A stretch of 64,000 nucleotides of DNA from Cellulomonas fimi (GTDB lineage: Bacteria > Actinomycetota > Actinomycetes > Actinomycetales > Cellulomonadaceae). The stretch covers positions 154,401 to 218,400 of the forward strand of contig NZ_JABCJJ010000003.1 in assembly GCF_012952065.1 (NCBI RefSeq), read 5' to 3'. A program made the translations under genes and the position numbers. Of this stretch, positions 1-8,758 are shown piece by piece. Numbering within the stretch: the first letter of the stretch is position 1; every line of letters begins with the position of its first letter. The notes beneath the pieces were generated by a model. The model had not been told where the DNA came from. It did not search any database and saw only the letters and a list, made by a program, of their open reading frames with translations.

Positions 1-1
1 G

Positions 2-166
2 CAGCCGATCTTCAAGACCGCGGCGGCGTCGCTGCGCAAGGTGCGGGCGGGTGACGGGTCACCGGCCTCGGCTCCGACGACGACGGCGTCGGCCCCCGTC
101 ACGGCCGGCGTCGCCCCGACCGTGGGTGGAGCGTCGGCGCTGGTGACCGAGCGGACCGGCCGCTGA
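2..166 (+). CDS. C-terminal end of an unidentified protein (cut by window start)
   Basis: An open frame runs from the first bases of the window to a TGA at 164-166 and gives 54 codons. The first ~17 residues are mixed and slightly basic (FKTAAASLRKV). The rest is a low-complexity tail rich in Ala, Thr, Pro and Val with no Cys and no membrane segment. The frame has strong GC at third positions, and the next gene starts 17 bases after its stop behind a good ribosome site, so the two are probably co-transcribed. Too little is present to assign a function. Confidence 0.5.
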   Translation, partial: QPIFKTAAASLRKVRAGDGSPASAPTTTASAPVTAGVAPTVGGASALVTERTGR

Positions 167-183
167 GCCAGAGGAGGGACGCG

Positions 184-666
184 ATGAAGATCGGCCTGGT
201 GCTGCGCGAGCTGCACCGCGCGGAGAACGACCTCGCGCACGACCTCCTGCAGGCGTCGGCGCGGCACGAGGTCGACCACGAGGTCTTCCACATCGCGCGC
301 GACCTCGCGGTGTGGTCGCAACGGCACGTGCGCGAGATCGCGGCGCTCGCCCCGCGGTACGGCGAGGAGCTGGACCCCGAGCCCGAGGACGAGCTGAAAC
401 TCTCCGCGCGGATCCGCGAGCGTGGCAGCGAGCTGGTCGGGCGTCGACCCGACGTCGGTATGCTGCTGCTGCGCGACCTGCGGAGCCTGCACCTCGCGGC
501 GACCGGGGTCTCGGTGGACTGGGAGCTGCTCGGCCAGGCGGCACAGGGGCTCGAGGACCTCGAGCTGCTCGCACTCACCGAGCGCTGCCACCCCGACACC
601 CTGCGTCAGGCGAAGTGGGCCAACGCGAAGCTCAAGGAGTCGGCCACCCAGGTGCTCGTCACCTGA
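184..666 (+). CDS. Hypothetical helical protein, possibly ferritin-like
   Basis: The product has 160 residues and is soluble, with no signal peptide or membrane segment. It looks entirely alpha-helical: the first 50 residues have Glu and His spaced as on one helix face (E9, H11, E14, H19, H28, E29, H32, H36, H48), and more charged amphipathic helices follow. This resembles four-helix metal-binding or hemerythrin/ferritin-like folds, but no diagnostic ExxH pair is convincing, so this is only a suggestion. The ATG has a strong GAGGAGG ribosome site. It converges on dnaG with a ~105-base gap that shows no clear terminator. Confidence 0.7.
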   Translation: MKIGLVLRELHRAENDLAHDLLQASARHEVDHEVFHIARDLAVWSQRHVREIAALAPRYGEELDPEPEDELKLSARIRERGSELVGRRPDVGMLLLRDLRSLHLAATGVSVDWELLGQAAQGLEDLELLALTERCHPDTLRQAKWANAKLKESATQVLVT

Positions 667-771
667 CGACCACCCCGCGGTCGGCGTGCGCCCGGTCCCG
701 TCCACGTGTCGCGCAGCAGCGACCAGATCTCCAGGTCGTGGTGGCGGGGCGACCGTCTCGTCGGACGCCGG

Positions 772-2805
772 TCATGGCTGCGAGCGCAGCGAGCGCCTGC
801 GGTTCTCGCTCGCGATGAGGTCGGCGAACGCCGCCTGGTACGCGTCGGGCTCGCGATCGGGATCCATGCGCTGCAGCCGGCCGCGCGCCTCGGCGATCTC
901 CCGGGTCAGTCCCAGGTCGACGAGGGCGCCGACGACGCCCCGCACGTAGGTCTCGATCGCCTCGGGCCTGTCCTCGGGCATCGGGGTGACCGCGAGCTCC
1001 GTGACGAGCGCGCGGACCGGCGCGGCCGCCTCGTCGCTCACCTTCTCGACCCAGGTCACCGCGCCGCCGGGTCCCGTGACGAGCTCACGCGCGGCGGCCA
1101 TGCCCCCCGCGGCCCGGACCGCCTCGTGCACCGCGCGGAACGCCGGCACGGCGAACGCGTCCGCACCCAGCGCGTCGAAGTCGGCGGGCACGAGGTGCGG
1201 CAGCTGGAGCGCGACCTCGAGGCTCTGCGCCTCGAGCCGCGCGACCGGGTCGCGACGGTCCGCCTGGGGCCTCGGGCCGCCGTAGGGGCCGGCACCCGGA
1301 CCCGCGTCGCCTCGGCCGCGGCCGGGCCCGTCGTCGTGCGCGGGACGGGGCGCGCGCTGACCGCGCGACCCGGCGGCGTCCGGCCCCGCTCCGGGATGCC
1401 GTCGCGTCGTCGGGCCCGACGACGCCGCCCCCCCGCCGTTCGCGGCGCGCCCCGCCGACTGGACCGCGCGGAGGACCTGCTCCTGGTCCATCCCGATCCA
1501 CCCGGCGAGCATGCGCGCGTACTCGGGTCGCAGCCCGGCGTCGCGGATCTGCGCGACGACGGGCGCCGCGGCGCGCAGCGCGCCGACCCGGCCCTCGACG
1601 GTGTCGAGGTCGAAGCTCGTGAGCGTCGTGCGGATGACGAACTCGTAGAGCGGCGTGCGCCCGGCGACGAGCGCGCGCACCGCGTCGGGTCCCCGCGTCT
1701 GGCGCAGCTCGCACGGGTCCATGCCGCTCGGCTCGACCGCCACGAACGTCTGCGCGGAGAACGCCTGGTCCTCGCCGAACGCACGCATGGCTGCCTTCTG
1801 GCCCGCGGCGTCCCCGTCGAACGTGAAGATGATCTCGCCGCCGACCGAGGCCCCGGACGCGAGCTGCACCCCGCCGGCGCCGGCGGAGTCGCCCATGAGT
1901 CGTCGCACGATGCGGGCGTGGTCCGGGCCGAACGCCGTGCCGCAGGTCGCCACCGCGGTCGGGACGCCCGACAGGTGCGCGGCCATCACGTCGGTGTAGC
2001 CCTCGACCACCACGACCTGCCGGGACCTGGCGATGTCGCGCCGCGCGAGGTCCAGGCCGTACAGCACGTGCGACTTCTTGTAGAGCGCCGTCTCCGGGGT
2101 GTTGAGGTACTTGGGCCCCTGGTCCTCCTCGAACAGCTTGCGGGCACCGAAGCCGACGACGTCGCCCGTCACCTCGCGGATGGGCCACACCAGCCGGCCG
2201 CGGAACCGGTCGTAGATCCCGCGGCTGCCCTGGCTCATCAGCCCCGACGCGACGAGCTCGGCCTCGGTGAACCCCCGCCCCCGCAGGTGGCGCAGGAGCG
2301 CGTCCCAGCCCTGCGGCGCGAACCCGACCCCGAACTGCTCGGCGTGCGTCCGCTCGAAGCCCCGCTCGGCGAGGAACGCGCGGGCCGCGGCCGCAGCGGG
2401 GGCGGTGAGCTGCTCGGCGTAGAACTGCTCCGCCACGCCGTGCGCCTCGATGAGCCGCCGACGGCTCCCCGTGTCGATCCCGGACCGCGGGCCGCCGCCC
2501 TCCTCGTAGCGCAGCTGGATGCCGACCCGGCCGGCCAGGTACTCGACCGCCTCCGCGAACGCGAGCCCGTCGATCTTCTGGACGAACGAGATGACGTCAC
2601 CGCCCTCGCCGCAGCCGAAGCAGTGCCAGCGGCCGACCTGCGGGCGCACGTGGAAGGACGGCGAGCGCTCGTCGTGGAACGGGCACAGGCCCTTCATCGA
2701 GCCGACGCCCGCCGATTTGAGCGTCACGTGCGCGCCGACGACCTCCTCGATCCGCGCGCGCTCGCGGACGGCGTCCACGTCCTCGCGTCGGATCAGTCCA
2801 GCCAC
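772..2805 (-). CDS. dnaG: DNA primase
   Basis: DnaG makes the RNA primers for lagging-strand replication and works with the replicative helicase. The 677-residue product has the normal actinobacterial length. The N-terminal CHC2 zinc ribbon is present (C41-x2-H44 and C62-x2-C65). The catalytic TOPRIM core follows with EGYTD near residue 268 and the acidic DGDAAGQ metal site near residue 330. A Gly/Pro/Arg-rich linker at about 460-520 leads to the C-terminal helicase-binding helical domain. It lies 64 bases downstream of dgt on the same strand, a common actinobacterial pairing that couples nucleotide control with replication. All key residues are intact. Confidence 0.97.
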   Translation of the reverse strand: MAGLIRREDVDAVRERARIEEVVGAHVTLKSAGVGSMKGLCPFHDERSPSFHVRPQVGRWHCFGCGEGGDVISFVQKIDGLAFAEAVEYLAGRVGIQLRYEEGGGPRSGIDTGSRRRLIEAHGVAEQFYAEQLTAPAAAAARAFLAERGFERTHAEQFGVGFAPQGWDALLRHLRGRGFTEAELVASGLMSQGSRGIYDRFRGRLVWPIREVTGDVVGFGARKLFEEDQGPKYLNTPETALYKKSHVLYGLDLARRDIARSRQVVVVEGYTDVMAAHLSGVPTAVATCGTAFGPDHARIVRRLMGDSAGAGGVQLASGASVGGEIIFTFDGDAAGQKAAMRAFGEDQAFSAQTFVAVEPSGMDPCELRQTRGPDAVRALVAGRTPLYEFVIRTTLTSFDLDTVEGRVGALRAAAPVVAQIRDAGLRPEYARMLAGWIGMDQEQVLRAVQSAGRAANGGGAASSGPTTRRHPGAGPDAAGSRGQRAPRPAHDDGPGRGRGDAGPGAGPYGGPRPQADRRDPVARLEAQSLEVALQLPHLVPADFDALGADAFAVPAFRAVHEAVRAAGGMAAARELVTGPGGAVTWVEKVSDEAAAPVRALVTELAVTPMPEDRPEAIETYVRGVVGALVDLGLTREIAEARGRLQRMDPDREPDAYQAAFADLIASENRRRSLRSQP

Positions 2806-2869
2806 GGCGTGAGTCTAGGCGGCGCGGACGACAGGGCCGTCGCGGGTCGTCCGGGCCCTGCGGCCGGGC

Positions 2870-4198
2870 TCAGCGGCGCGGCGGCGGGACGAGTCGTCCG
2901 TGCCACTCGGCCGCGCTCACGTCGGTGAGCGACGCGACCTGGTCGACGACGACCCGCAGCCGGGCGGCGTCGTCGGCGGCGAGCGACCAGTCGGCCGCGA
3001 ACGGGGGCTCGAGCGCGAGCGGCGCCCGGTCGGCGATGACGCGCACGAGGTCGAGGATGATCTCGCGCTGGCGCTGGTAGAGCGGCTCGTGCTCGCGCGG
3101 CGCCATGACGTAGGTGACCGCGAGGCCCTTGAGCACGAGGATCTCGGCGAGGGTCTCGGGCGGCACGACGAGCGAGGCGGCGTACCGCGTGAGGGGCCCC
3201 TCCCCGTACTCCTCGCGCGTCGCCGCCTGCGCCGCCCCGGCGAACCGGCCGATCAGCTGGCTCGTCGCGTCCTTGAGCCGGGCGAGCGCCCCGCGCGAGC
3301 CGTCGAACGCCGGCCCCCACAGGCCCGTTCCCACCAGCCGGTCCATCCCGGCCCGCAGCCCGTCGGCGTCGACCGCGGGGCCGTACCAGGCGTGGACGGC
3401 CTCGATCACCCGCGCCCGCTCGTCGTCCTGCTCGAGCACCTCGAGGTCCAGCCGTCCGCCGACCACCGCGTCCTCGACGTCGTGGACCGAGTACGAGATG
3501 TCGTCGGCGAGGTCCATGACCTGGGCCTCGAGGCACTGGCGGCCGTCGGGGGAACCCTCGCGCAGCCAGGCGAAGACCTCGGCGTCGTCGGCATAGACCC
3601 CGAACTTCGGCGTCGACCGCCCGTCCGTCCGCGGCGGCCCCTCGCCCGCGCGCCACGGGTACTTCACCGACGCGTCGAGGCTCGCGCGCGTGAGGTTCAG
3701 CCCGACGGCGCGCCCGCCCGGCGCGACCACCTTGGGCTCGAGCCGCGTCAGCAGGCGCAGCGTCTGGGCGTTGCCCTCGAACCCGCCGATGGCGGCACCG
3801 GCCTCGGCGAGCGCGCGCTCCCCGTTGTGGCCGAACGGTGGGTGGCCGAGGTCGTGCGCGAGGCAGGCGGTGTCGACGACGTCCGGGTCGCACCCGAGCG
3901 CCTTGCCGAGCTCGCGGCCGACCTGCGCGACCTCGAGCGTGTGGGTGAGGCGCGTCCGGACGAAGTCGTCGCTCGCGGGCCCGAGCACCTGCGTCTTGGC
4001 GCCGAGCCGGCGCAGCGCCGAGGAGTGCACGATGCGCGCGCGGTCGCGCTCGAAGGCGGTGCGCCCGCGGGACTTGTGCCGCTCGGGGACCCAGCGCGCA
4101 CGGTCGGCCGCGGAGTAGCCGAGCTCGACCGGCACAGAGGCGCGCGTGGAGGCCTCGACGTCGTGCAGGAAGGGGTGGTCGGACGGCACGGTCGTCAC
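2870..4198 (-). CDS. dgt: Deoxyguanosinetriphosphate triphosphohydrolase-like protein
   Basis: This is an HD-domain dNTPase of the Dgt family, which hydrolyses dNTPs to deoxynucleosides and triphosphate and so tunes dNTP pools. The metal ligands are visible: His in RLTHTLE near residue 84, the HD pair in AHDLGHPPFGHNG near 115, and the Asp in MDLADDISYS near 226. I chose the GTG at 4198, giving 442 residues. The frame stays open upstream to 4357, but that part overlaps the end of the preceding glycosidase gene and is compositionally unlike protein. A 52-base gap separates it from that gene, and dnaG follows. The dGTP preference is inferred from the family. Confidence 0.9.
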   Translation of the reverse strand: MTTVPSDHPFLHDVEASTRASVPVELGYSAADRARWVPERHKSRGRTAFERDRARIVHSSALRRLGAKTQVLGPASDDFVRTRLTHTLEVAQVGRELGKALGCDPDVVDTACLAHDLGHPPFGHNGERALAEAGAAIGGFEGNAQTLRLLTRLEPKVVAPGGRAVGLNLTRASLDASVKYPWRAGEGPPRTDGRSTPKFGVYADDAEVFAWLREGSPDGRQCLEAQVMDLADDISYSVHDVEDAVVGGRLDLEVLEQDDERARVIEAVHAWYGPAVDADGLRAGMDRLVGTGLWGPAFDGSRGALARLKDATSQLIGRFAGAAQAATREEYGEGPLTRYAASLVVPPETLAEILVLKGLAVTYVMAPREHEPLYQRQREIILDLVRVIADRAPLALEPPFAADWSLAADDAARLRVVVDQVASLTDVSAAEWHGRLVPPPRR

Positions 4199-4250
4199 CC
4201 TAACGACCCCGGGGTCGCCGCTCGTGCGCGAAGCCACGTCGGGCCGCGCC

Positions 4251-6080
4251 TCACGCCAGGCGCCACACCTGGACGCCGGGCCCGTCGCCGGGCACGTGGA
4301 GCGCATCCGGACGCACGTCGAGGTCGCCGCCGCCGTAGAGGTTCTCGGGCTCGGCACCCGGGCCGAGCAGGTGCCGCGGCAGGTCCGCGCCCGCCCACGG
4401 CGCCCGGGCCGCCACCACCAGCACGCGCTCGTCGGCCGTCTCGCGCAGGTACGCGAGCGCGTCGTCGACCACGACGGCCCAGCGCAGGCCGCCCTCGCGC
4501 AGCGCCCGCGAGCCGCGCCGCAGCGCGACGAGCGAGCGGTACGTCTCGAACGTCGCGCCGTCCCACCGGTCCGGGCGGTCCCACGGCATCGGCGCCCGCG
4601 CGTGCTCGCCGTTCGACCCGGTGAGCCCGACCTCGTCGCCCGCGAAGACGACCGGCGTGCCCGGGTACGTGAAGAGGATCCCGGCCGCGACCTCGACGAG
4701 CGTGCGGTCGCCCGTGAGGGTCCGCACGCGCGGGGTGTCGTGCGAGCCGAGCAGGTTCCACTGCCGCGCCGTCACGCGCCACGGCACGGCAGAGTCGAAG
4801 TCGCGCATCGTCTCGACGACACCGACGCCGCCGCGCCGCGGGATCGTGATCGGCAGGCCGAGCAGGCCGAGCGTCGTCGCGGGCTCCACGAGCCACGTCC
4901 AGAGCGGACGCGTGAAGGCCGAGTAGTTCATGTTCGCGTGCCAGCCGTCGCCCGGGAGGTCCGTGCCGGCGTCGTGGAAGTGCTCGCTGATCAGCACGGC
5001 GTCGGGGTTCAGGTCGGTCATCGTGCGCCGGATCGTGCGCGCGACCTCGTGTGTGCGGTCCTCCGCCGCGTAGCGTCCGGTCATGTTCGCGACGTCGATG
5101 CGCCACCCGTCGAGGAGGTAGGGCTCCCGCATCCAGCGCCCGACGACGGAGCGCGGCCCGTCGATCATGCGTCGCGCCAGGCTCGGCGCGCCGTAGCGCA
5201 GCTTGGGCAGCGACGCGTGCCCGAGCCAGCTCGCGTAGCCGGGGCCGGGGCCGGCGTCGGAGCCGGTCCAGTAGTAGTACTGCGCCTCCTCGCTCGTCGC
5301 GTCGGCGCGCGCCCGCCGGAACCACTCGTGGCCGTCACCGGTGTGGTTGGTCGTGAGATCGCCGACGAGGTGCATGCCCCGCGCGTGCAGCGCCCGGCTC
5401 AGGGAGGCGAGCGCGGCGTCGCCGCCCAGGAGCGGGTCGACGTGGTCGAACGTGCTCGCGTCGTAGCGGTGGTTGGACCGTGCGGGGAACACCGGGGTGA
5501 GGTACACGGTCCCGACCCCGAGCCGCTCGAGGTGGTCCAGCCGCGCCTCGATGCCCGCGAGGTCACCGCCGTACAGCTGGCGGGGCGTGCCGGGGCCCGT
5601 GCCGACGGGCTCGTCGTCCCAGCCGGCCGGCTCGGCCCACTCCGGCAGGTCACGGACCGCGCCGGAGCGCGCGAACCGGTCGGGGAAGATCTGGTAGACG
5701 ACGGTGCCCGAGAGCCACGCGGGCGCGCCCGGATGGACGGTCAGGCGGAAGTCGGCGGCGTCGGGGATGTCGCGGGCGTGCACGCCCCGGCCGTTCAGCC
5801 AGCGGTACCCGCCGGGCTCGTCGAGCAGCGCGCGGTAGCTCGTCACGGGGTTGTGGACCGGCACGTCCGCCACGTACCAGCGCTCGTCGTCGTCCACCCG
5901 GTCGAGCCGGGCCTCGACCATGCGGGGCTCGCCGTCGCGCACCGTGCGCACCCACACGCCGCGCTCGACGCCGGCCGCGGGGACGCGGAACCTGACCGGG
6001 ACCACGTCGCCGAGCGACGGCGTGCCGACCGGCACGTAGAGCTCCGAGCCGTCGTGGTGCGGCCCCAGCAGGTGCCCCAT
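4251..6080 (-). CDS. GH13 cyclomaltodextrinase / neopullulanase-type glycosidase
   Basis: A 609-residue family 13 glycoside hydrolase predicted to act in the cytoplasm, since it has no signal peptide. The first ~120 residues form a beta-sandwich domain like the N-domain of cyclomaltodextrinases and maltogenic amylases. The four GH13 regions are intact: DLTTNH near residue 241, GWRIDVANM with the nucleophile Asp near 328, ISEHF with the acid Glu near 365, and LGSHDTPR near 446. It is the last gene after the two permease genes (10-base gap to malG), so it most likely breaks down imported maltodextrins or cyclodextrins. The exact substrate cannot be read from sequence. Confidence 0.9.
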   Translation of the reverse strand: MGHLLGPHHDGSELYVPVGTPSLGDVVPVRFRVPAAGVERGVWVRTVRDGEPRMVEARLDRVDDDERWYVADVPVHNPVTSYRALLDEPGGYRWLNGRGVHARDIPDAADFRLTVHPGAPAWLSGTVVYQIFPDRFARSGAVRDLPEWAEPAGWDDEPVGTGPGTPRQLYGGDLAGIEARLDHLERLGVGTVYLTPVFPARSNHRYDASTFDHVDPLLGGDAALASLSRALHARGMHLVGDLTTNHTGDGHEWFRRARADATSEEAQYYYWTGSDAGPGPGYASWLGHASLPKLRYGAPSLARRMIDGPRSVVGRWMREPYLLDGWRIDVANMTGRYAAEDRTHEVARTIRRTMTDLNPDAVLISEHFHDAGTDLPGDGWHANMNYSAFTRPLWTWLVEPATTLGLLGLPITIPRRGGVGVVETMRDFDSAVPWRVTARQWNLLGSHDTPRVRTLTGDRTLVEVAAGILFTYPGTPVVFAGDEVGLTGSNGEHARAPMPWDRPDRWDGATFETYRSLVALRRGSRALREGGLRWAVVVDDALAYLRETADERVLVVAARAPWAGADLPRHLLGPGAEPENLYGGGDLDVRPDALHVPGDGPGVQVWRLA

Positions 6081-6090
6081 CGAGGACGAG

Positions 6091-7005
6091 TCAGCCCTTG
6101 ACCGCGCCGGCCGCGAGCCCGCCGACGATGTACTTCTGCAGGTAGAGGAACAGCACGAGGATCGGCACGGCGGAGATCACGGCACCGGCCGCGAACAGCC
6201 CCCAGTTCGCCTCGAGCAGCTCGGAGACCCAGCCGTAGAGCCCGATCGCGACGGTCCAGTTGCGCTCGGACTGGAGCACCGTGCGGGCGAGGATGAAGTC
6301 GCCGAACGTCGCGATCACGGACAGCAGGCCGACCACCGCGAGGACGGGGGCGACCAGCCGCAGGATGATCGTCCAGTAGATCTGGGAATGCGTGGCGCCG
6401 TCGATCTTCGCCGCCTCGTCGAGCTCGCGCGGGATCGTGTTGAAGAACCCGTACATGAGGAACGTGTTCACCCCGAGCGCCCCGCCCAGGTAGACGCCGA
6501 TCAGCGCCAGCTTGCTGTTGAGGCCGAGCTCCGGGACGACGTTCCCGAGCGCGAGCAGCAGCAGGAAGATCGCGATGAACGCGAGCATCTGCGGGAACAT
6601 CTGGATCACGAGGAGCGACGTGAGCCCCACGCGCCTGCCCGTGAACCGGAACCGCGAGAACGCGTACGCGGCGGCCGCGCCCATGAGCACCGTGCCGATG
6701 CCCGTGGCCGTCGCGATGACGATCGAGTTGAGGAGCCAGGTCCAGAACAGCGTGTCGTTGAGCGTGGCGTAGTTCGCGCCGCTCACCTCGGCGAACAGCT
6801 CGTTGGAGCCGGTCAGGGTGCCGCCCTCGCTCAGCGACGCCGAGACGACGTACACGAGCGGGAACCCGGCGTAGACCACCGCGATCACCCCGACGACATG
6901 GCGCCAGCCCACCTCCTGGAACCAGCGCCGGCCCCGCAGGCGGTGCTCAGGCGCGGCCGCGGCCGGCCGCGCCACCGACGACGACGGTGCGGTCTCGATC
7001 GCCAT
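6091..7005 (-). CDS. malG: Maltodextrin ABC transporter permease, MalG type
   Basis: Inner-membrane permease of a carbohydrate uptake (CUT1) ABC transporter, 304 residues with six predicted membrane helices after a ~30-residue cytoplasmic N-terminus. The cytoplasmic EAA loop that contacts the ATPase is clear (DEAAKIDGAT, near residue 196). Its ATG starts one base after the malF stop, so the two permeases are translationally coupled. No ATPase gene is present in the cluster. In actinobacteria a shared MsiK-type ATPase encoded elsewhere usually serves such importers, and I infer the same here. Substrate assignment rests on the neighbouring glycosidases. Confidence 0.93.
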   Translation of the reverse strand: MAIETAPSSSVARPAAAAPEHRLRGRRWFQEVGWRHVVGVIAVVYAGFPLVYVVSASLSEGGTLTGSNELFAEVSGANYATLNDTLFWTWLLNSIVIATATGIGTVLMGAAAAYAFSRFRFTGRRVGLTSLLVIQMFPQMLAFIAIFLLLLALGNVVPELGLNSKLALIGVYLGGALGVNTFLMYGFFNTIPRELDEAAKIDGATHSQIYWTIILRLVAPVLAVVGLLSVIATFGDFILARTVLQSERNWTVAIGLYGWVSELLEANWGLFAAGAVISAVPILVLFLYLQKYIVGGLAAGAVKG

Positions 7006-7006
7006 G

Positions 7007-8647
7007 TCAGCTCATCTCCTCGAGCTTGCGGGTCTGCCGGAAGGCGAGCGCCGAGACCGTCGCGACGATCACGAAGATCACGATCGCCAGGGCGCTCGCG
7101 AGGCCGTAGTTCTTGGGCGCGGTGCCGTCGACGCCGGAGATCGAGTAGACCATCGAGATCAGGATGTCGGTGTCCCCGAGAGGGACGGAGGCGTCGGTGA
7201 ATCGCGGCCCACCCTTGGTGAGCATGTAGATGAGGTTGAAGTTGTTGAAGTTGAACGCGAACGACGAGATCAGCAGCGGGGCCGTCGCGACGAGCAGGAG
7301 CGGCATGGTGATGTACCGCCAGGTCGTGAGGCCACCCGCGCCGTCGATCTCGGCCGCCTCGTTGACGTCCTTGGGGATCGACTGCAGCGCTCCGGTGCAG
7401 ATGAGGAACATGTACGGGAAGCCGAGCCACAGGTTGACCCCGAGCACCGACAGCTTCGCGAGCCACGGGTCGGTGAGCCAGGGGATCTCCGCGCCGCCGA
7501 GCAGCACGTCGTTGACGAACCCGAACCGACGGTTGAGCAGGCCGGACCACAGCAGCGCCGCGAGGAACCCCGGGATCGCGTACGGGAGGATCATCAGCGT
7601 GCGGTAGATCCTGCGGCCCTTGACCCGCTCGTCGTTGAACACGATCGCGAGGAACAGGCCCAGCAGGAAGGTGGTCAGCACGGACAGCACCGCGAAGGCG
7701 AACGTCCACGCGAGGATCTTGACGAACGGCCCCGCGTAGCGCGGGTCGCCGAACGCCGTCGTGAAGTTGTCGAACCCGACGAGGACGCGCCACCCCACGT
7801 TGAGCGTCGTGCCGTCCTCCGCCTCGAACAGACCCTCGTCGTTGGGCCGGTAGACCGTGCCGGTGGTGACGTCCGTCATCGTGTCGGCCGACTCGTCGTA
7901 CTCGAGGACGGACGTGTAGACGAACCCCGTGCGGGCGTCCTGCGTGCGGATCGAGCCGTCCCCGGGGTCGGCGGACACCGGGACCCGCAGCGTCGTGACG
8001 TCCTGCTGCCGCTCGAGCACGCCTTGACGGGACAAGACCTCGTAGCCCGGCACGGCCGTGACGGTGTCGCCGTCGACCTCGGCGTCCTCGACGGCGCGCA
8101 GCGGCTCCTGTGCCTGTCCCACCCGCACGTCGCCGTCGTCGTCCACGATCGCGAAGGCGAGCTCCCCGCCGGCGTCGAGCACGGTCAGGGGGTAGGAGTC
8201 GGACCCCTCGACGCGCCGCTCGTTCTGGATGAGCAGTGCCTCGATCGCGTCGGACTTCGTCGAGTTGTGCCCGTCCCCGTAGTTCGTGAAGGCGACGAAG
8301 CCCGTGTAGAGGACGACGAAGATCTGGAACACGAGCAGAAAGGCGAGCCCGGGGAAGATGTACTTGAGCGGGACCGTGCGCCGGCTGAAGTAGATCCAGT
8401 TGGCGGCCGCGAGCAGCGCGACCATCGCCCAGAGGATGCCGAACGACCCCTCCGCCCAGGCGGCCAGGACGACGTAGACGCCGATCGCGTCGACGAGCGC
8501 CATCAGCACGAGCTTGACGAAGAACCCACGGGTGAAGCTCCGGGCCGGGGACTCGTCGAGGGACCGGCGCCGACCGGCTCGCGGGGGTGCCTGGGGTGGT
8601 TCCGCCGACGTCGGGACGTCGGTCCTCGTCGACCGGGTCGTGCTCAT
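7007..8647 (-). CDS. malF: Maltodextrin ABC transporter permease, MalF type
   Basis: A 546-residue permease with about eight membrane helices. It has a long extracytoplasmic insertion at roughly residues 115-310 between the early helices, matching the P2 loop that contacts the binding protein in maltose MalF. The EAA loop is present (NEAAEIDGAGG). I place the start at the ATG at 8647, preceded by GGAGG at good spacing; the frame extends 20 codons further upstream without a ribosome site. It follows the binding-protein gene after a 111-base gap with two strong hairpins, and it is coupled to malG downstream. Confidence 0.93.
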   Translation of the reverse strand: MSTTRSTRTDVPTSAEPPQAPPRAGRRRSLDESPARSFTRGFFVKLVLMALVDAIGVYVVLAAWAEGSFGILWAMVALLAAANWIYFSRRTVPLKYIFPGLAFLLVFQIFVVLYTGFVAFTNYGDGHNSTKSDAIEALLIQNERRVEGSDSYPLTVLDAGGELAFAIVDDDGDVRVGQAQEPLRAVEDAEVDGDTVTAVPGYEVLSRQGVLERQQDVTTLRVPVSADPGDGSIRTQDARTGFVYTSVLEYDESADTMTDVTTGTVYRPNDEGLFEAEDGTTLNVGWRVLVGFDNFTTAFGDPRYAGPFVKILAWTFAFAVLSVLTTFLLGLFLAIVFNDERVKGRRIYRTLMILPYAIPGFLAALLWSGLLNRRFGFVNDVLLGGAEIPWLTDPWLAKLSVLGVNLWLGFPYMFLICTGALQSIPKDVNEAAEIDGAGGLTTWRYITMPLLLVATAPLLISSFAFNFNNFNLIYMLTKGGPRFTDASVPLGDTDILISMVYSISGVDGTAPKNYGLASALAIVIFVIVATVSALAFRQTRKLEEMS

Positions 8648-8682
8648 CCGTACCTCCGTGCGGCGGGCCGTGGTGAGGTGCG

Positions 8683-8722
8683 CGTGGCGCGCAGCCGGTC
8701 TGTGCACCGGCTGCGCGCCACG
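8683..8722 (-). terminator. 17-bp-stem hairpin between malE and malF
   Basis: A perfect 17-bp inverted repeat (arms 8683-8699 and 8706-8722, six-base loop) lies in the gap between the binding-protein and permease genes. It has no T-run on either strand. In its position inside an ABC operon it more likely acts as a partial terminator or a 3' RNA stabiliser that keeps binding-protein mRNA more abundant than permease mRNA. Confidence 0.65.
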
Positions 8723-8732
8723 GCGTCCGTGG

Positions 8733-8755
8733 GGCTCCCCGAGACCCGGGGAGCC
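8733..8755 (-). terminator. Second hairpin directly after the malE stop
   Basis: A perfect 9-bp stem (8733-8741 and 8747-8755, five-base loop) sits four bases beyond the malE stop codon and ten bases from the larger hairpin. Two consecutive stems at this place reinforce the idea of partial termination or 3'-end protection of the malE message. Confidence 0.55.
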
Positions 8756-8758
8756 GGG

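Noticed and set aside
4199..4357. Longer N-terminus for Dgt
   Set aside because: It would overlap the end of the preceding glycosidase gene, and the added residues are unlike the family; GTG 4198 is preferred.
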